From Agrypnia vestita (lineage: Eukaryota; Arthropoda; Insecta; Trichoptera; Phryganeidae), in the NCBI GenBank assembly GCA_016648135.1, contig JADDOH010023064.1, positions 154,212 to 218,211 of the forward strand: a stretch of 64,000 nt of DNA, given 5' to 3'. Below the pieces are notes generated by a model. That model ran no database searches. It was not told where the DNA came from and saw only the letters and a list, made by a program, of their open reading frames with translations. This document shows, piece by piece, positions 22,570 to 34,739 of this stretch. Position numbers and translations under genes: made by a program. The first letter of the stretch is position 1, and every line of letters begins with the position of its first letter.

Positions 22570-24367
22570 CAGGCTGTATCAGAGCTAGCCACAGAATCTT
22601 GGCTGGTAGATTCCTGCCTAAGTTATGAGTCTAAAATGTTCAAGCAACCATGACCTAATATCAATAGCTAAGTAAATATGCAATATGCATTTTTTTTCAC
22701 TATTTCTGAATTATTTTTTTCAAAAAGTTGAACTATCATTACATTAACTTATGTTGATTATGAAAAATTCATTCGCCTTAATACAAGTCGAATAAAATGA
22801 TAAAAACCTTGCAAAAATTGAAAAAAAATTTTTTTTACAAGGTTTTTATCATTTTATTTAAGGGGGGGGTAAGGTATTTAATTTTTTTTTGCATTTTATT
22901 TTTAATTTTTTAAATGAATGTATAACATCGCAAGAACATTGTGTCAAAATTTCAAGTCAATCGGAGCAAAATTGACGAAATTATGAACATTTGAGCGATG
23001 CTCAGACTGATTTTCTATACCTGCTCGGACAGCTGAGAGACGCGCTCACCTGAGGACTACGGACGTGTTACTGTATTGGAAGAGTTTTGCGTACACAAGG
23101 ACAAAAAGATGCTGATGATGAAAGCTCTTTGCTGTGTGAACATGGCATCGAAGATTATGTGTAAGTATAAAATAAGTGTTTTATTTTGAATTTTACAGTG
23201 TGCAAAACTTTAAAGCGTGTTCCCCACATCTCACGTTTTCAAAGTCGGTGTCCCTCATAACTTTAAAACTACTGCACCGATCCTTTTGAAAATTTGAACA
23301 CTATTTCTGTACATAATTTACGAGGTAACGCTGGAGACTTTTTTTCAAATTTGTTAATAATTTTTATTTTTTAATAACAAAATAGCCATTTTTTTCCGCA
23401 AAAAATCGCGTTTTTTCCTTCAAAGTGTTCCAAAAAAATGAAAAATTGAAATTTCAAAAAACCCTCCCAGCGTTACCTGGGGAAACCTATTATCTAACAA
23501 ATGAACTTTGAGTTTTTGATTTCAGATGATCCAGCGCCAAGTTATGATGGACACCGCAAATTCTACTATTTTTCGGGACACGTCCGAATAATTGCTGCCA
23601 TTGCCGTATTTTTAAATATTTCTTTTTGAAAATTTTTCACAATATTCTTCGAATGTCATACTTTAATGTACCAATGGTTTTAATAGAGTTTTAAGAGATT
23701 TTAACTGTGTCGTCACAAAAAAATCACAAAAAAATGCCTTTTTTGTACGAATTAACTTTACCCCCCCCCTTAAGTTGCATCGAAGCAAATGATACCAGCT
23801 ATTGCTGGTCGAACCACCGATAGTTTTTTGTAGTAAAGCTCTTGTCTGTTTATTTAATTTATTTATTTATTCGCTTTTTCTATACAAATATTACAATGTT
23901 GGCTTTATTGCCAGTTGGCAATTTCTTCCAACCAATCACTGGATTTTTTATTTTTATTTTATTGAATTAAATCGTACATAATGGTGTTAATTGCATATAA
24001 TTTATTTGAATAACACAATGAGAACATCAACGCTTACCCACCTTTAATTGTTAATGTAATCGTTAGTAGCATCGTATTAGAATAGTGAAAAAATATATAA
24101 TGTAATACAAATAGAATGTATCATAATGGACAGTGAACCAGTGTCGACTAATTTTTGCACAAAAATTACATCATTTAGTTGGTAAGTCCCTCATTTTATT
24201 CATTTTCTTAAAAAATTATTATGTAATAAATTCTTCTTCCAAATATTGAAAAAAAATGAAAACTTAGATATTTCATATCTCCATAACTATTGTTATTTGT
24301 ACATTGACTCATAACATAGGCAGTAATCTACTAGCTAAGTTTTTGCTGCAAGCTTTGGTACACCCTG
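22570..24367. mobile_element. CAGGGT foldback element, interrupted copy
   Basis: The left end is CAGGCTGTATCAGAGCTAGC and the right end TTGGTACACCCTG, each with a TATA-containing flank. The left arm contains ATGTTCAAGCAACCATGACC and the core AAAATGATAAAAACCTTGC. The right arm resumes at 24246 with ATATCTCCATAACTATTG. A TTAA-flanked element (22862-23769) sits in the core, and further unrelated DNA at 23800-24240 separates core and right arm. Non-coding. Confidence 0.7.
22862..23769. mobile_element. TTAA-flanked non-autonomous element with G-tract ends
   Basis: The element starts with eight G then TAAGG, and its right end read inward is nine G then TAAAG. It is flanked on both sides by TTAA (22858-22861 and 23770-23773). 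Removing it restores the foldback core (ATTTAAGTTGCATCGAAGC, compare the ATTTGACTTGTATCAAAGC type at 40,108), so it is a real insertion. TTAA duplication is the hallmark of piggyBac-type transposition, but such long G-tract ends are not typical of it. No transposase is visible. Confidence 0.75.
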
Positions 24368-25150
24368 TATATAGAACTTTAAAATAATTGATAATGTGTG
24401 GATGTTCTTACGATGGAATTGATGAACGTTGCATTATGTAGAGTGATCATTAGGTCAGCTCATACAGGTTGTAAACCCTGGGCCATCGTACAAAAAGACT
24501 TCCGAACACGTTTCTCATATAAATAGCATCGTCTCTGTGAGACTTAAATAATTTATCTTCTCAATTTATTACATTCGTCTTTAAATGCCAGCCAGTTTCA
24601 AAATGTCTATTCTATCGCCAGGGTAGTGCAAAATGTGTTAATAAATTCTAAAAACGTTTCTAACTTTGTGTGCGGTGGCATCCATATTTAAAAATATTAA
24701 ATCTTCCCAAGATCGCGTCTTTAAGCTTATTACAGTGTAACTAATGCAGCTATCACTGCGTTATCTACGCACGCGAAATGTCACGCCTCGATTCATAAAC
24801 TTTTATTAGTATCCTTCCTCTTCGATACCGCGAACATCCGATCGAGATAATAAATAAGGAGTCTCTTTTCAGAAGATTGAAGATTTGTTATCATTGCAAT
24901 CTGATATCGTTCAGGCACACAAACGAAGAATTATATTGCTGGTGTGGATTGGCTGGCTTCCGGGTGTCCGGTGCGCAGCGCCCGACTCTCGGAGATTACA
25001 CCCGATCTGCTGTCCAGTCATTACAATATTACGCGACACAATCCAATTGTGAATCTTTATTATGTAAAATGTACGCGCATTAAAGAAGTGCGATTCTCTT
25101 GTCAATTTAGCAACAACAAAAAACTAACCCGTAAAAACCAAGTTTTTATT
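24368..25150. other. Intergenic DNA, nothing recognised
   Basis: GC rises modestly at 24770-25000, with overlapping short frames on both strands (24877-25174, 25105-24911) and no recognised motif. Confidence 0.45.
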
Positions 25151-25153
25151 TTA

Positions 25154-25941
25154 CTCCCTTTCTTTGTAAATTAAGTTTACCATCATGTAATTAAATAATT
25201 GACTGACTGAAAATGAAACATGTCTAGAAAAATATCTATGTCAAAAATCTCTAAAAATATCTCTTTATCTCCATTTGAATTTTCTTTTCGTTTTATTTCC
25301 TCTTAAATTCCTTTTGGCGAATGGAAATCTTAAAAATTAAAGACGAATTAAAACATATAACATAACACTAAACTTACAGAAATTTAATATATTTCTAAAA
25401 TGTTAGATGTTTTGAGCTTTGATAAGACACTTCATGCTTTGAAGATTAAATTCTAAAAACATTGGAAGTCAATTAAATCAATATTTGGATAGATTTAATT
25501 ATCAGCAATATCGTACCTTATGAATTTCCAGCGTCAAATGATTTAAAATAGTCTGATTCAGATTTGAGTAATGTAGCAGAAATCTAAAAGAAATAAATTA
25601 TTATTTGATTTCTTCCCAAAAAACCGAATTTTGCTGTCATCTCTGATCCAATTGTCATAAATTTTCGAAATTCGTAGTGAAGTACCTATTATACCGACGG
25701 AGTTAATTCAGATTTGAAATATTCCAATTTGAAAAAGCCATTAAAATTTCTAAAAATCCAAAATTATACTATAATTATTTATTTTTTTAACGAAAATTTG
25801 ATAGATCATTTTTATCGTCGCCACGAGTCTGCTTGCAAAGTTTCAGCTCGATTGGATCACGGGAAAAGGGTTAAAATTCGATCCAAAGTTTTTTCCTCAG
25901 ACAAGCAAACAAACAAACGCTACGAGTTAAAAGAAAGGGAG
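25154..25941. repeat. Dispersed repeat with CTCCCTTT ends
   Basis: Ends CTCCCTTTCTTT and AAAGAAAGGGAG are inverted copies next to TA on both sides, suggesting a Tc1/mariner-type MITE. The inner segment GCCACGAGTCTGCTTGCAAA matches the copy at 47883-48153 in opposite orientation. Similarity to that copy continues about 40 bp outside one end (AACCCGTAAAAACCAAG), so the true boundary on that side is uncertain. Confidence 0.55.
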
Positions 25942-27281
25942 TAAAAAACAACTATGTTATAGAAATGTCTTTTATCACCACAAATACTGCGCTGGAAATA
26001 GAAGTGCCTTCCGTCAACGCCAGATAATAAAGCTGAATTATAATATCAATGTAAGGAATGACGCGTACAACATATTACACAAATCTAACATTCGGACTGA
26101 ACGCAATGGCGCGACACAATCAATTAACCGCAACTATAAATATTAAATATTAGTCGTGTGCAAATGTCACGGGAGATAAAGCAGAAATAAACCAGCATTT
26201 TTTAAAATCAATACTAGTGCCCAGTATTTCTCTCAATTTCATCGAACGGCCGCTGATCAGCCGTTGAATTAAGTCAGACCTTGACACGAACGTGCTGTGA
26301 CCTTCCCCTTGACAAAGTAATCGCACGTACTGTGTAGAACGCGTGCGGAGGGCAGACTGATGCGTTAACTCCGAGGAGAAGAGATTTAACTTTAATCAGA
26401 CAATCGAAAGGCAATCTCGTAGAAAGGTTCCCGTTTTACGCGGCGCCATTGCAGTGAGCGGAGAGCGCTATAACTAAAGTGACGTACTGTTTTTAAGAAA
26501 AACAATTGTAAATGTTTGAAAAGATTGCTATTTATTGCGTTCATAGTATTCATATCATTCTTACGTCCGAGGACCTTATATCCTTACTTCCTACCGGTAA
26601 CGACATACTTGCAGTTGAGATTCTGTTAACAAACTCGTAGTTGTGTGACAGCCAACCTAATTTTTGTATCGTTTTGAGATAAACAAAGGGGGCAGATAGA
26701 TGCTAATCTGTGCTATGTATTTTATTGCATTTGGGAAAAAATGTCGCATAATATGAATAAAATGCTTAAGAATATACATAAAATATTAATTGTATTAATA
26801 TAATATTGACATAACGTTTTCGTATTATGAAAAGTAATAGAATGTGTAATTTCATTCGCTATTTACACTAATAGCTCTAATTTTGGTACAAAAGTACAAA
26901 AAATACTGACTGCCGTCTCAGAAAATCTGGTCGAATTAGATATAAAGACACGTCATTCAAATGTATTTTTAGGCGTAAGTATAAATTGTTAATTATATTT
27001 CTTATACGTCGCGGAGATTGCGTCTTCACAATCAACTTCCGAGAAATGGGAACCATCCATGGAAACAAACTATTATATATTGAAAAGCTTTATCCCGGTC
27101 CGCTTATTGTGAATTGACGTGAGCATGGCTCACTGGAGCCACGTTGGATATGTCTGCTCAGAAACCAATTTACCAGGGGCGAAAGAGCAGAGAACGATAA
27201 AAAGAAGTAAGAATGCCTAGAAGACACTTCTCCATTTTTTTTTTCACGAGTTTAAATATGCATTTGACAAAAAAGATCACA
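25942..27281. other. Intergenic DNA with a GC-richer patch
   Basis: No gene is recognised. The patch 26220-26480 is less AT-rich and contains GTGACCTTCCCCTTGAC and GGCGCCATTGCAG. It could be a regulatory segment, but nothing in the sequence proves it. Confidence 0.4.
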
Positions 27282-27289
27282 CTTACAAC

Positions 27290-27945
27290 TAGTGATGCAA
27301 CGAATACGAATATTCGTATTGGCCGAATAGTAGATATTTACGGAATATTCGTATTCGCCGAATATCATCACGATATTAAAAACAAACTATTTATAATTAA
27401 GCTCAACGCAAATTACGGTTTGGCTGTGCACCGTATATCCGAACACACCTACGCATTCTATTATTGGGAATTCCCCTAACACGAATGAATGGATTTGTTG
27501 AGTTCTCAAGTTATCAAGTGTTACTTGTTTCACAGCATAACATGGGTTCTTTCATCTAGTTTCGTGGGGTTATTAATAAGGTTAGATGCTCATTTCATGT
27601 AGTTTTTGTTTTGTAATACATATTGTTCGTTCCATTTTATTTCCGTTGTGTGTAAAAGTCTTAGCTCTTATAAAAAAATTTCAAATTAAATCTAATAACA
27701 TGATCTCTCGTAAGCGTGAAAAAAGTGATATTTATTTTCGACTGCTGGGAATGTACAAACGGATAAAAGAAATGTTGTGATTTTTGAACTAAAATTTGCC
27801 GATGGTAAATTTTAATTATTAAATCTCTTAGTAAAAAAAGAACAGTGGTGTATTATTTATTACCTTGTTGAATTATTCGTATTCGCCGAATAGTAGGCTT
27901 GATATTCGTATTCGTGAAAGTAGTATTCGTTGCTTACTTATACTA
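27290..27945. mobile_element. Non-autonomous hAT element with CGAATATTCG-rich ends
   Basis: The 8-bp duplication CTTACAAC occurs at 27282-27289 and 27946-27953. The left end TAGTGATGCAACGAATACG and the right end TAGTATTCGTTGCTTACTT are imperfect inverted repeats. Both sub-termini repeat CGAATA/TATTCG words. A frame at 27213-27479 overlaps the left end and is not a gene. No transposase is present. Confidence 0.75.
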
Positions 27946-28007
27946 CTTACAACGTTACATTAGGATCTTCAAATCGATGAGAAAACCAAGCATTCGGAAT
28001 TCACTAA

Positions 28008-28152
28008 GGCCCGGTTGTTTCAAGTTCGATCAAAGTAAGCGTTCGATTAAAGCATAGATTTTTACGAAAACGTATTGTCTGATTGGTGGAGAACGTAAAA
28101 ATTTATGCTTTAAAAGAACGCTTACTTTAATCCAACTTGAAACAACCGGTCC
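28008..28152. mobile_element. PIF/Harbinger-like MITE, short intact copy
   Basis: A 145-bp element flanked by TAA (28005-28007 and 28153-28155). The long inverted ends are GGCCCGGTTGTTTCAAGTT and, at the right end read inward, GGACCGGTTGTTTCAAGTTG. Nearly the whole element is a hairpin. It is the uninterrupted form of the element that hosts insertions at 1890-3121. Confidence 0.88.
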
Positions 28153-28234
28153 TAAAACGGATTGTTATTCTTCTCACGACTTCTTCGAAAGCATTTCTGC
28201 GAAAAGCCAAAGTCAATTCAAGGAATGTGCAGAA

Positions 28235-28440
28235 ACAAACAATAATTTCGTTGTCTGTCCGTCCGTAAAACTTCGTGTAACGTCAGTAATTTCGTTCGAA
28301 TTCACGACTAAAAAATCAAATTAAACGGCCGGATTAACCGGCCGCTCTACGCATGTTGCCACCGCCGCTTTTCCGTGGGTGGCAGAAGACACCATGTATA
28401 TATAAATATATACTAGGGCTTAGCAAAGACGTTTGTGTCG
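28235..28440 (-). repeat. SINE family 3, decayed copy
   Basis: The segment shares AATAATTTCGTTGTCTGTCC, CGGCCGGATTAACCGGCCGC and ACTAGGGCTTAGCAAAGACG with the better copy at 29955-30195. Part of the tRNA-like head is deleted, which leaves a CGGCCGG...CCGGCCG palindrome. Confidence 0.65.
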
Positions 28441-29271
28441 AGTCGAATTATGAATATTGGATTCCAGGGGGCAATTTCATGTTTTACGAATTATCCATCC
28501 ACGATTTCTTGAAAAATAATATATTTTACATAATGTTAAAAACTTTTCTGGCTTTGAGAGTAACGTTGCTAATTCACGCAGCATATTGCGGTAGATCTAC
28601 GGTGGACAGGTACGGTATAGATGCACACAAATTATATTTAATGAATAAGGCAAACGACGATCGCTGTTTGCAATTTTCATTTGGGTAGCGACAATTTCCG
28701 CGTGTACTCCTTTTGTAATTTAAGTGTTAGGAAAAGGTCAATCGAAATACGTTGATCGATTCTGTGATTACAATTACTATACATAAAAGACTAGGCGTCA
28801 TTTTCTCTACTCAATGCTGCTGGTTTTGTGTTCCCACTTAGTCATAGAACGTTTATCGACTTCGACGCTCCTACTATGCGGTGTATGTATGACTAATCGT
28901 TTTTAAAAAAGGATAAAAATTATGGCTTTCATTGTAAAACTAAAGTTATATTATCTTATCAAAACTGTAGATATTTTTTTTACACTGTATTGAATACATT
29001 TTTATTTTATTTAAAGTGGAACAATTTAAGAACTTAAAACTCAAGTAAAGAAAAAGGTGTATTTTGTTACTTCGACTTGTTTTTTGCAGCACATAAATTC
29101 TTTACCCTAGAGAATTACCCTCATCGAGTTTAAATTCGTCACCATTTTAGATCAGTTAACATAGGTACAAATCTTTTTTCTTATATCTTGGTAACAGAGC
29201 ATTTTAGACGAAATTTTTTATACTGATATTTTATTTAAATTCTAAGTTACGCGGCTTTATATTATGTATAG
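28441..29271. other. Intergenic DNA, nothing recognised
   Basis: AT-rich unassigned sequence. A frame at 28353-28688 overlaps the SINE and has no motif. Confidence 0.45.
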
Positions 29272-29480
29272 CAGGGGCGTGCAGTGACAGCAAGTGACTT
29301 TTATTTAAACATTTATTTGGAAAAAAATATCGAAATTAAATATTTATCTGGCAGAATATTATGAAATATTAAATCCTGAATAATATGTTAATTATTGTGA
29401 AAGGAACATTACGAGATATATCTCTTATTTTGGTTTCTTTACAAAATATATGCTTGGGAAAAAGCCGTGCTTGATGTACA
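29272..29480. mobile_element. hAT-type MITE, decayed second copy
   Basis: It starts CAGGGGCGTGCAGTGACAGC and carries the interior of 5403-5630 in reverse (ATTTATCTGGCAGAAT against ATTCTGCCAGATAAAT). The opposite terminus is degraded around 29466-29480 (CCGTGCTTGATGTACAGT), so no clean duplication is visible. Confidence 0.65.
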
Positions 29481-29954
29481 GTAATTATAGAACAAACACA
29501 GATGTATCCGGAAGGAATTTTATTGTAATAACATATGTGAAGTATGAAAGCGAAGGCAGCAATATCGTACTATACTCAAATCACGATTGGGAAAAATTCC
29601 GAATTGCAGAATAATCGAAAAACGCAGAATGATCATTTGAAGCCGGAGAAAAAAAACGTAATATTATAATATATATTTATTTAGTTATATTATCCAAATT
29701 CCTGTATTATTTGTTGTTTCGATCTGAAACGATCAAGCCAAAAATAATAAGTATTATTATCTATTCGTAATGTATTTGAATCTCTGATTGCCTTCTGTTA
29801 TCATGTCTGCGTTCTGCACTAGACACTAGACTAACGGGCGGGCAAAAACATCATCGGTATCAGGCGCGTGCAGTGAGCATAATAAATCATGACTTTTACA
29901 TGACGTAAAGCAGTGGCGTGGAGCGCATACAAGGAAAAACTGCATCATCACCAA
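29481..29954. other. Intergenic DNA with one MITE tip
   Basis: Mostly unassigned. CAGGCGCGTGCAGTGAGCA near 29866 resembles a terminus of the CAGGGGCGTGCA hAT family. Confidence 0.4.
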
Positions 29955-30195
29955 ACAAAATAATTTCGTTGTCTATCCGTCCGTCAGTCTGCCCCCATAT
30001 CTTCGAGTAACGTCCATAATTTCGTTTGTTCGAATTCACGGCTAAAAAAACGAAATTAAACGGCCGGAGATGGGGCTTGAACCCCGGGTCAGCGAACCGG
30101 CGGCTCTACGCATGTTGCTACGGCCGCCTCTCCGCGGACCGCCAAAAAGATATCATAAATATAAATATATAATAGGGCTTAGCAAAGATGCGAAC
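29955..30195 (-). repeat. tRNA-derived SINE, family 3
   Basis: On the minus strand the head includes GGCGGCCGTAGCAACATGCG and a B box with T-arm GGGGTTCAAGCCCC (complement at 30071-30085), followed by CGGCCGTTTAATTTCG and a tail rich in GACGGACGG words. The same layout on the plus strand is at 39505-39720, and a decayed copy is at 28235-28440. The acceptor stem does not form, so it is not a tRNA gene. Confidence 0.75.
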
Positions 30196-31826
30196 CAATG
30201 TTCCGTCATTTTTTACGGGTTACAGCTAGTTATTTAATAAAGATTCTGGGAAATAATATACAATTGGGGCGCAAGGGCATTCTCCTGAAGACGCTGTGAT
30301 ATGACTCCAGCAAAACGTCGATCTATACATCCATATGGTTCGTATAAAATATGTTTTCTTTCAATACTTAAATACTGTTATTTATTCCATATTTGCTACT
30401 ATACTAAAAGTTTTGTGTGTATTACAAGGGTCAATTTTATTTTCAAATGTCAATCGTTCGCGATGATCCGTTAATAGAAAGCAATTGTTTAAATCTACTA
30501 TTACTTTTACTTCATTCATTACAATCAATAGATAAACTGTATTCATTATGTATATGTATATATAAAACATGCAAGTATATTCAATCTGTTTCTCCATATG
30601 TTTTAGTTTGTGGTGAAATGCAAAAAAAGTTCGTTGAAGGTTTTTGAACATTTTGTATGCAATATAAATAAGTTAGTGTATTTCTGGTTAAATATTGTAA
30701 CGGGCAAAGACCTTACTTTGATTTAAAAAATAAAATAAGTTAATGCAACAGGTAAGTAAATTTGTGAAAAATCTACAACATTGGACGAATTAATAATATT
30801 TGGGGTTAGCTATAATAAATTCCCATAAAAGTTTGACAAGTCCCCAAATTTTTATTTTCTAATACCTAATAAACTTGACTTAAGCATGGATGTTAAGTTA
30901 TACAATATCGAATTTCGTATAAAATGTTACGTTCTTCGCGAGTATAGGTTTAAAGCGCAGGTTTTTCTTTTACCATAGAAAGTGGACAATCTTTCCTTGT
31001 AATTCTGGAAATTGCCACGTTTTCAAGAGCGCGTGATTCACGTTAATAAAAGGCGATAGTAACCAACTGTTTCAATAGATTAGAACTGTAAACAAAATGG
31101 TTGAGAACAAAGTAACAAACGACCCTGATGCAGCAAATTAATTGCTGAGAGTACCTGCTACCCGAAGCTAGGTAGCGCTAATAAAACTTGGTAAAAAAAA
31201 ACCAACTTATATCTTATAATTAGTATAGCTATCACCATTTTCGTGGTATTTCACAATATACTGCGTACTCCGATAAGTCAAATCCGTTTAAATATGTATT
31301 TATGTAATTTACAAAACGTAAATGCGCTGACGCGATAGGGGAAATATCACAAATGGGAAGGTTCTCCTGCACTCATAATGTATTTGATTGTAAATTGACT
31401 TTCATAATGAAATAAAATACTTATTTTTAAAGCAGCTAAAATTTATTTTATTTCGCACTGTACTTTATGGTATCGTCAATACATTTTTCAAATTAATCTA
31501 TATAGTATTTTGAATATTGTTCAATGTGACATAACAGTAATTAAATCTCTAGCACCGTATGTCACATTGAAAAATATCAGAAAATTAAATAGATTAATTT
31601 TAAAAATATACCGACGTGGTGTGACAATCCAAAGGATGATTATATCCACTCCTCGTCACATAAAATTATTTACGTATTCAATTATACAAGATGTGGAATA
31701 TACATGTGATGAGCTCAAAATTAAGAACTATGAGTAAATCATCAATATCGTAAGTCACAATCACTAACAGTGATCGAGTGTCGGAAAATACTGAGATTCA
31801 TTTAATTTGTTCCTGATTTTGTTGTG
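30196..31826. other. Intergenic DNA, nothing recognised
   Basis: AT-rich. Short frames on both strands (30382-30651, 30417-30647, 31510-31737) lack motifs and are not supported. Confidence 0.5.
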
Positions 31827-31911
31827 TTTATTTTTATTTGTTTTCTTTCAAAGAAAACAAATAAAAATAAATAAAATATTAAATTGTACCGAGGAATGGT
31901 ACAATTTAATA
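31827..31911. repeat. Two adjacent perfect hairpins
   Basis: A perfect 22-bp inverted repeat with a one-base spacer spans 31827-31848 and 31850-31871. It is followed at once by a perfect 14-bp stem TATTAAATTGTACC (31877-31890) paired with 31898-31911 across a 7-base loop. No coding or known element context is seen. They could be foldback remnants or structured transcribed sequence. Confidence 0.7.
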
Positions 31912-33159
31912 CGGTTTAGGTGCTAATTTATTTTGTGTATCGCGATATTATCATAAAATTGCGATCAATTAAACCAATCACTCCGTCATCCGACGCCAAT
32001 CACACTCAAAGCGAGTCAAAAGTAGCAATTTATCTCTTCATCAGTATGTATAAACATAGTGTAAATAAATACAGAAAATACTTTTCCCCTTTAATTTCAA
32101 ATTGACGTATTCACATTTCGATTAATATGTAATTGACACATTAGACCTTATTTGATTAACGGCCAAGACACGAAGCACTTTGTTATATTGTCAATTCATG
32201 TTCGCTCTAATGCCTTTTGACTCGAGCTTTATTAAATTCAGCAATGTGTACAGAGAAGTAGGTCTGTATTGCACTTTTGTTTGTGCCGTGCGAAGAGACG
32301 AGCGATGCAACAACGCATAAATGAAAATTGACCCTTGATATGTGTTTACATTTCTAACTACATCACAACCCGGCGGGTATTTTTACGACGGCATTGAAAT
32401 GAGGCTCTGCTTGATCACATAAACTTCTTTAAATTGATTCAATTCAATTCGCTCGGGTGGCGCATTTTCATCGTGATATTATAATGACACGGATGTATAT
32501 ATATATTTATTGTATTTCTAGCGACATGTAAGCGATCAAATGGAATGACCTTAAAATAAATTTTCATGTTTAAAGTTTAAAGGTTAAAAATATTACGGTT
32601 GCAAGGGTACATTTTGATGAATTACCGAGTCAACGAAGATTTATTTTATAGTTGCGCAGTGTCATGTAAAGAAGAATTTTCTGGTTAACCTATTTCTTTT
32701 TCCAGAATAAAACCGCCGAAATAAAAAAAAAACAAAATTCGAAATCGAGAACCATGTTAGTTAGAATGCATTTAAAAAATATCCCGAGTGAACACGAAAT
32801 ATCAGCACACAAATGAATTTTTCAAAACACAAATGTAATTTTTTTGGAAAATCGAAAATTTCATTCGCAGCGGTCTGAAGTTTTTACAGCGTGCACTCGC
32901 AGTAATAAAACTGTAGGCGCGATATCACATCACGTATCCAGATTGATTATGGAATGCTACGTTCCGCATTATTAAAAACAATTTCGCTCCAAATCAACAT
33001 TTTCAGTAAACTAACATTTATTCAACAAATAATACAAACGTTCAACAATAAACAAAGCTGCAAAGAAAGCCATAAAATGCGTAAGACTTTCGAAAGAATG
33101 GAGACTCGCTGTGGAAAAGAGTTCTACGAAATAGTAAAAATAAAAACGAGTCCATAACA
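31912..33159. other. Intergenic DNA, nothing recognised
   Basis: Unassigned AT-rich sequence. A somewhat GC-richer patch at 32290-32470 has no recognised feature. Confidence 0.45.
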
Positions 33160-33650
33160 TTTAATTTTAACGAAAGCCACGCAAGATCCAATAGACGGAG
33201 TACACCTTGTATTTCGAGTTAAGGAATTCAAATACATGGGCTCCGCATTGTCGACAGACGCCACAACGCACCTTGATGTTGAACATAGAAATAACGCAGC
33301 ATGGTTGAAATGGAGGTCGCTATCTGGAGTCTTATGTGATAATAGGATTCCAATAAAAGCAAATTGCAACGTTTATAGGACAATGGTGGGGCCTTCTATG
33401 CTCTAAGACTCGAATTCTGGCCGAGTGTAAAAAAATAAAAGGATAAGATGGCTGATGTAGACATACGATTAGCAATGTTTACATCTGCGGTTATTTTAGG
33501 GTGGCTCCCTCAGAAAAGTAAAAGGAGTCAGGTGACGCGAAGGGAGCGGGTTTCATATGATAATGAATAACGGGACTAAAGAAGAAGACCGGAAAGACGT
33601 TAAAAATAAAAGAAGAAGAAGAAGAAAGAACAAAGAGGAGCAGAATAATA
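33160..33650 (+). mobile_element. RTE-like LINE reverse transcriptase fragment
   Basis: The open reading at 33170-33402 gives DPIDGVHLVFRVKEFKYMGS, then ALSTDATTHLDVEHRNNAAW, then LKWRSLSGVLCDNRIPIK and YRTMVGPSML. This is the conserved segment after the polymerase core in a common insect LINE class. A stop follows PSML at 33403. The downstream part is decayed, and the region closes with a GAA-rich simple repeat (33604-33650). Short frames at 32954-33157 and on the minus strand here are not genes. Confidence 0.85.
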
Positions 33651-34330
33651 ACAGCCGATCCCAGATGAACGTGATAAGGGCGAGGACAAAGAAGAAAAAT
33701 TCACACCGGTTCCCCAATTTCGACTGTCAATAACCGGTAAGCCTTACAAAATGTTGAATTATCATAATTCCAATAAGCGGCATTGAAACACGAGGGGTTA
33801 AAAAAAACCGTTTGCTTTTTGCTGTGGCCAAAATCTGGAATAATTCATTCATCTTTACCTAGTACAGCGGTTATGTTGCCATCTGGTATCTCGGAACGTA
33901 GATATGCTGCCAATACCAAAGAGCATACTTTACCTAATCTTTTTCATTGTTTGCACGTTGTTATGAGAAACTCAGACTCATCAAATCTATGTCGTTAAAT
34001 ATATTTTTTACGAATAATTAAAAAAGCAATAATATAAGGCTACAATTGAGTTATATAAGTATTACTACGCGTAATATGCACATCATGTCAGCGTTTTTAG
34101 TAGACGGGTGGGCGGTAACTTATTAGCAGCAGATTGTACTGTGAAACGTTTGTTTGATAAAAACACGGTATCCACAAACAATGTCGAATCTACCCGTTAA
34201 AACTATTAAGGCTATTTTACATAAAATATCCCTAAAAGTAGCATGCTAATTTCTGATAAACCATCTTTTCTCTGCTATACATATAAAATACCTACTTAAT
34301 ACAACGTAAAAATATGAATCTCAAATTATA
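33651..34330. other. Intergenic DNA, nothing recognised
   Basis: A 71-codon frame at 33783-33998 has no motif. No repeat ends are recognised. Confidence 0.45.
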
Positions 34331-34610
34331 CAGCTGTCTCGTAGCTAGTAGGAAAAATTTGGAGAAGTCTTCTTCATTTACTTTTGAATAGAGAATATTA
34401 TTTACACTTTGGGTGAAATGTCAACAGTAAAGGAGATAAGCGACATCAGTTTGTATTTTTTTGATACAAGTCGAATGAAATGATTAAAACCGTGCAAAAA
34501 TTTGAAATTTCACCCATCACCCTACACCAAAGTGTAAAGAATATTTTCTATTCAAAATTGAATAGAGATGACGCCCCAAAGTTTTCGCTTCTAGCTACGA
34601 GACACCCTGT
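34331..34610. mobile_element. CAGGGT foldback element, short copy
   Basis: The left end CAGCTGTCTCGTAGCTAGTA and the right end TCTAGCTACGAGACACCCTG are inverted copies. Inner arms also pair (TTTGAATAGAGAATATT with AATATTTTCTATTCAAA, and ACACTTTGGGTGAAAT with ATTTCACCCATC...CAAAGTGT). The shared core ATACAAGTCGAATGAAATGA sits in the middle. The unit is about 280 bp, non-coding, and a strong hairpin. Confidence 0.78.
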
Positions 34611-34739
34611 ATAAAATTGTCACTTCGTCAATTTCGAAGTTCGACAGATATCTCGACATTTCTCATAGAAACTTAACGCGTACGTTCCGTCTGTTGAATG
34701 TCTCACTAATATAAAAAACTTGTTATAACGAGAATAAGG

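Noticed and set aside
26270..26315. Nuclear-receptor-like half sites (GACCTTGAC, TGACCTTCC)
   Set aside because: Such short words occur by chance, and no conservation evidence is available.
33604..33650. GAA-rich simple repeat as an independent feature
   Set aside because: It is the simple-repeat tail region of the decayed LINE, so it was included there.
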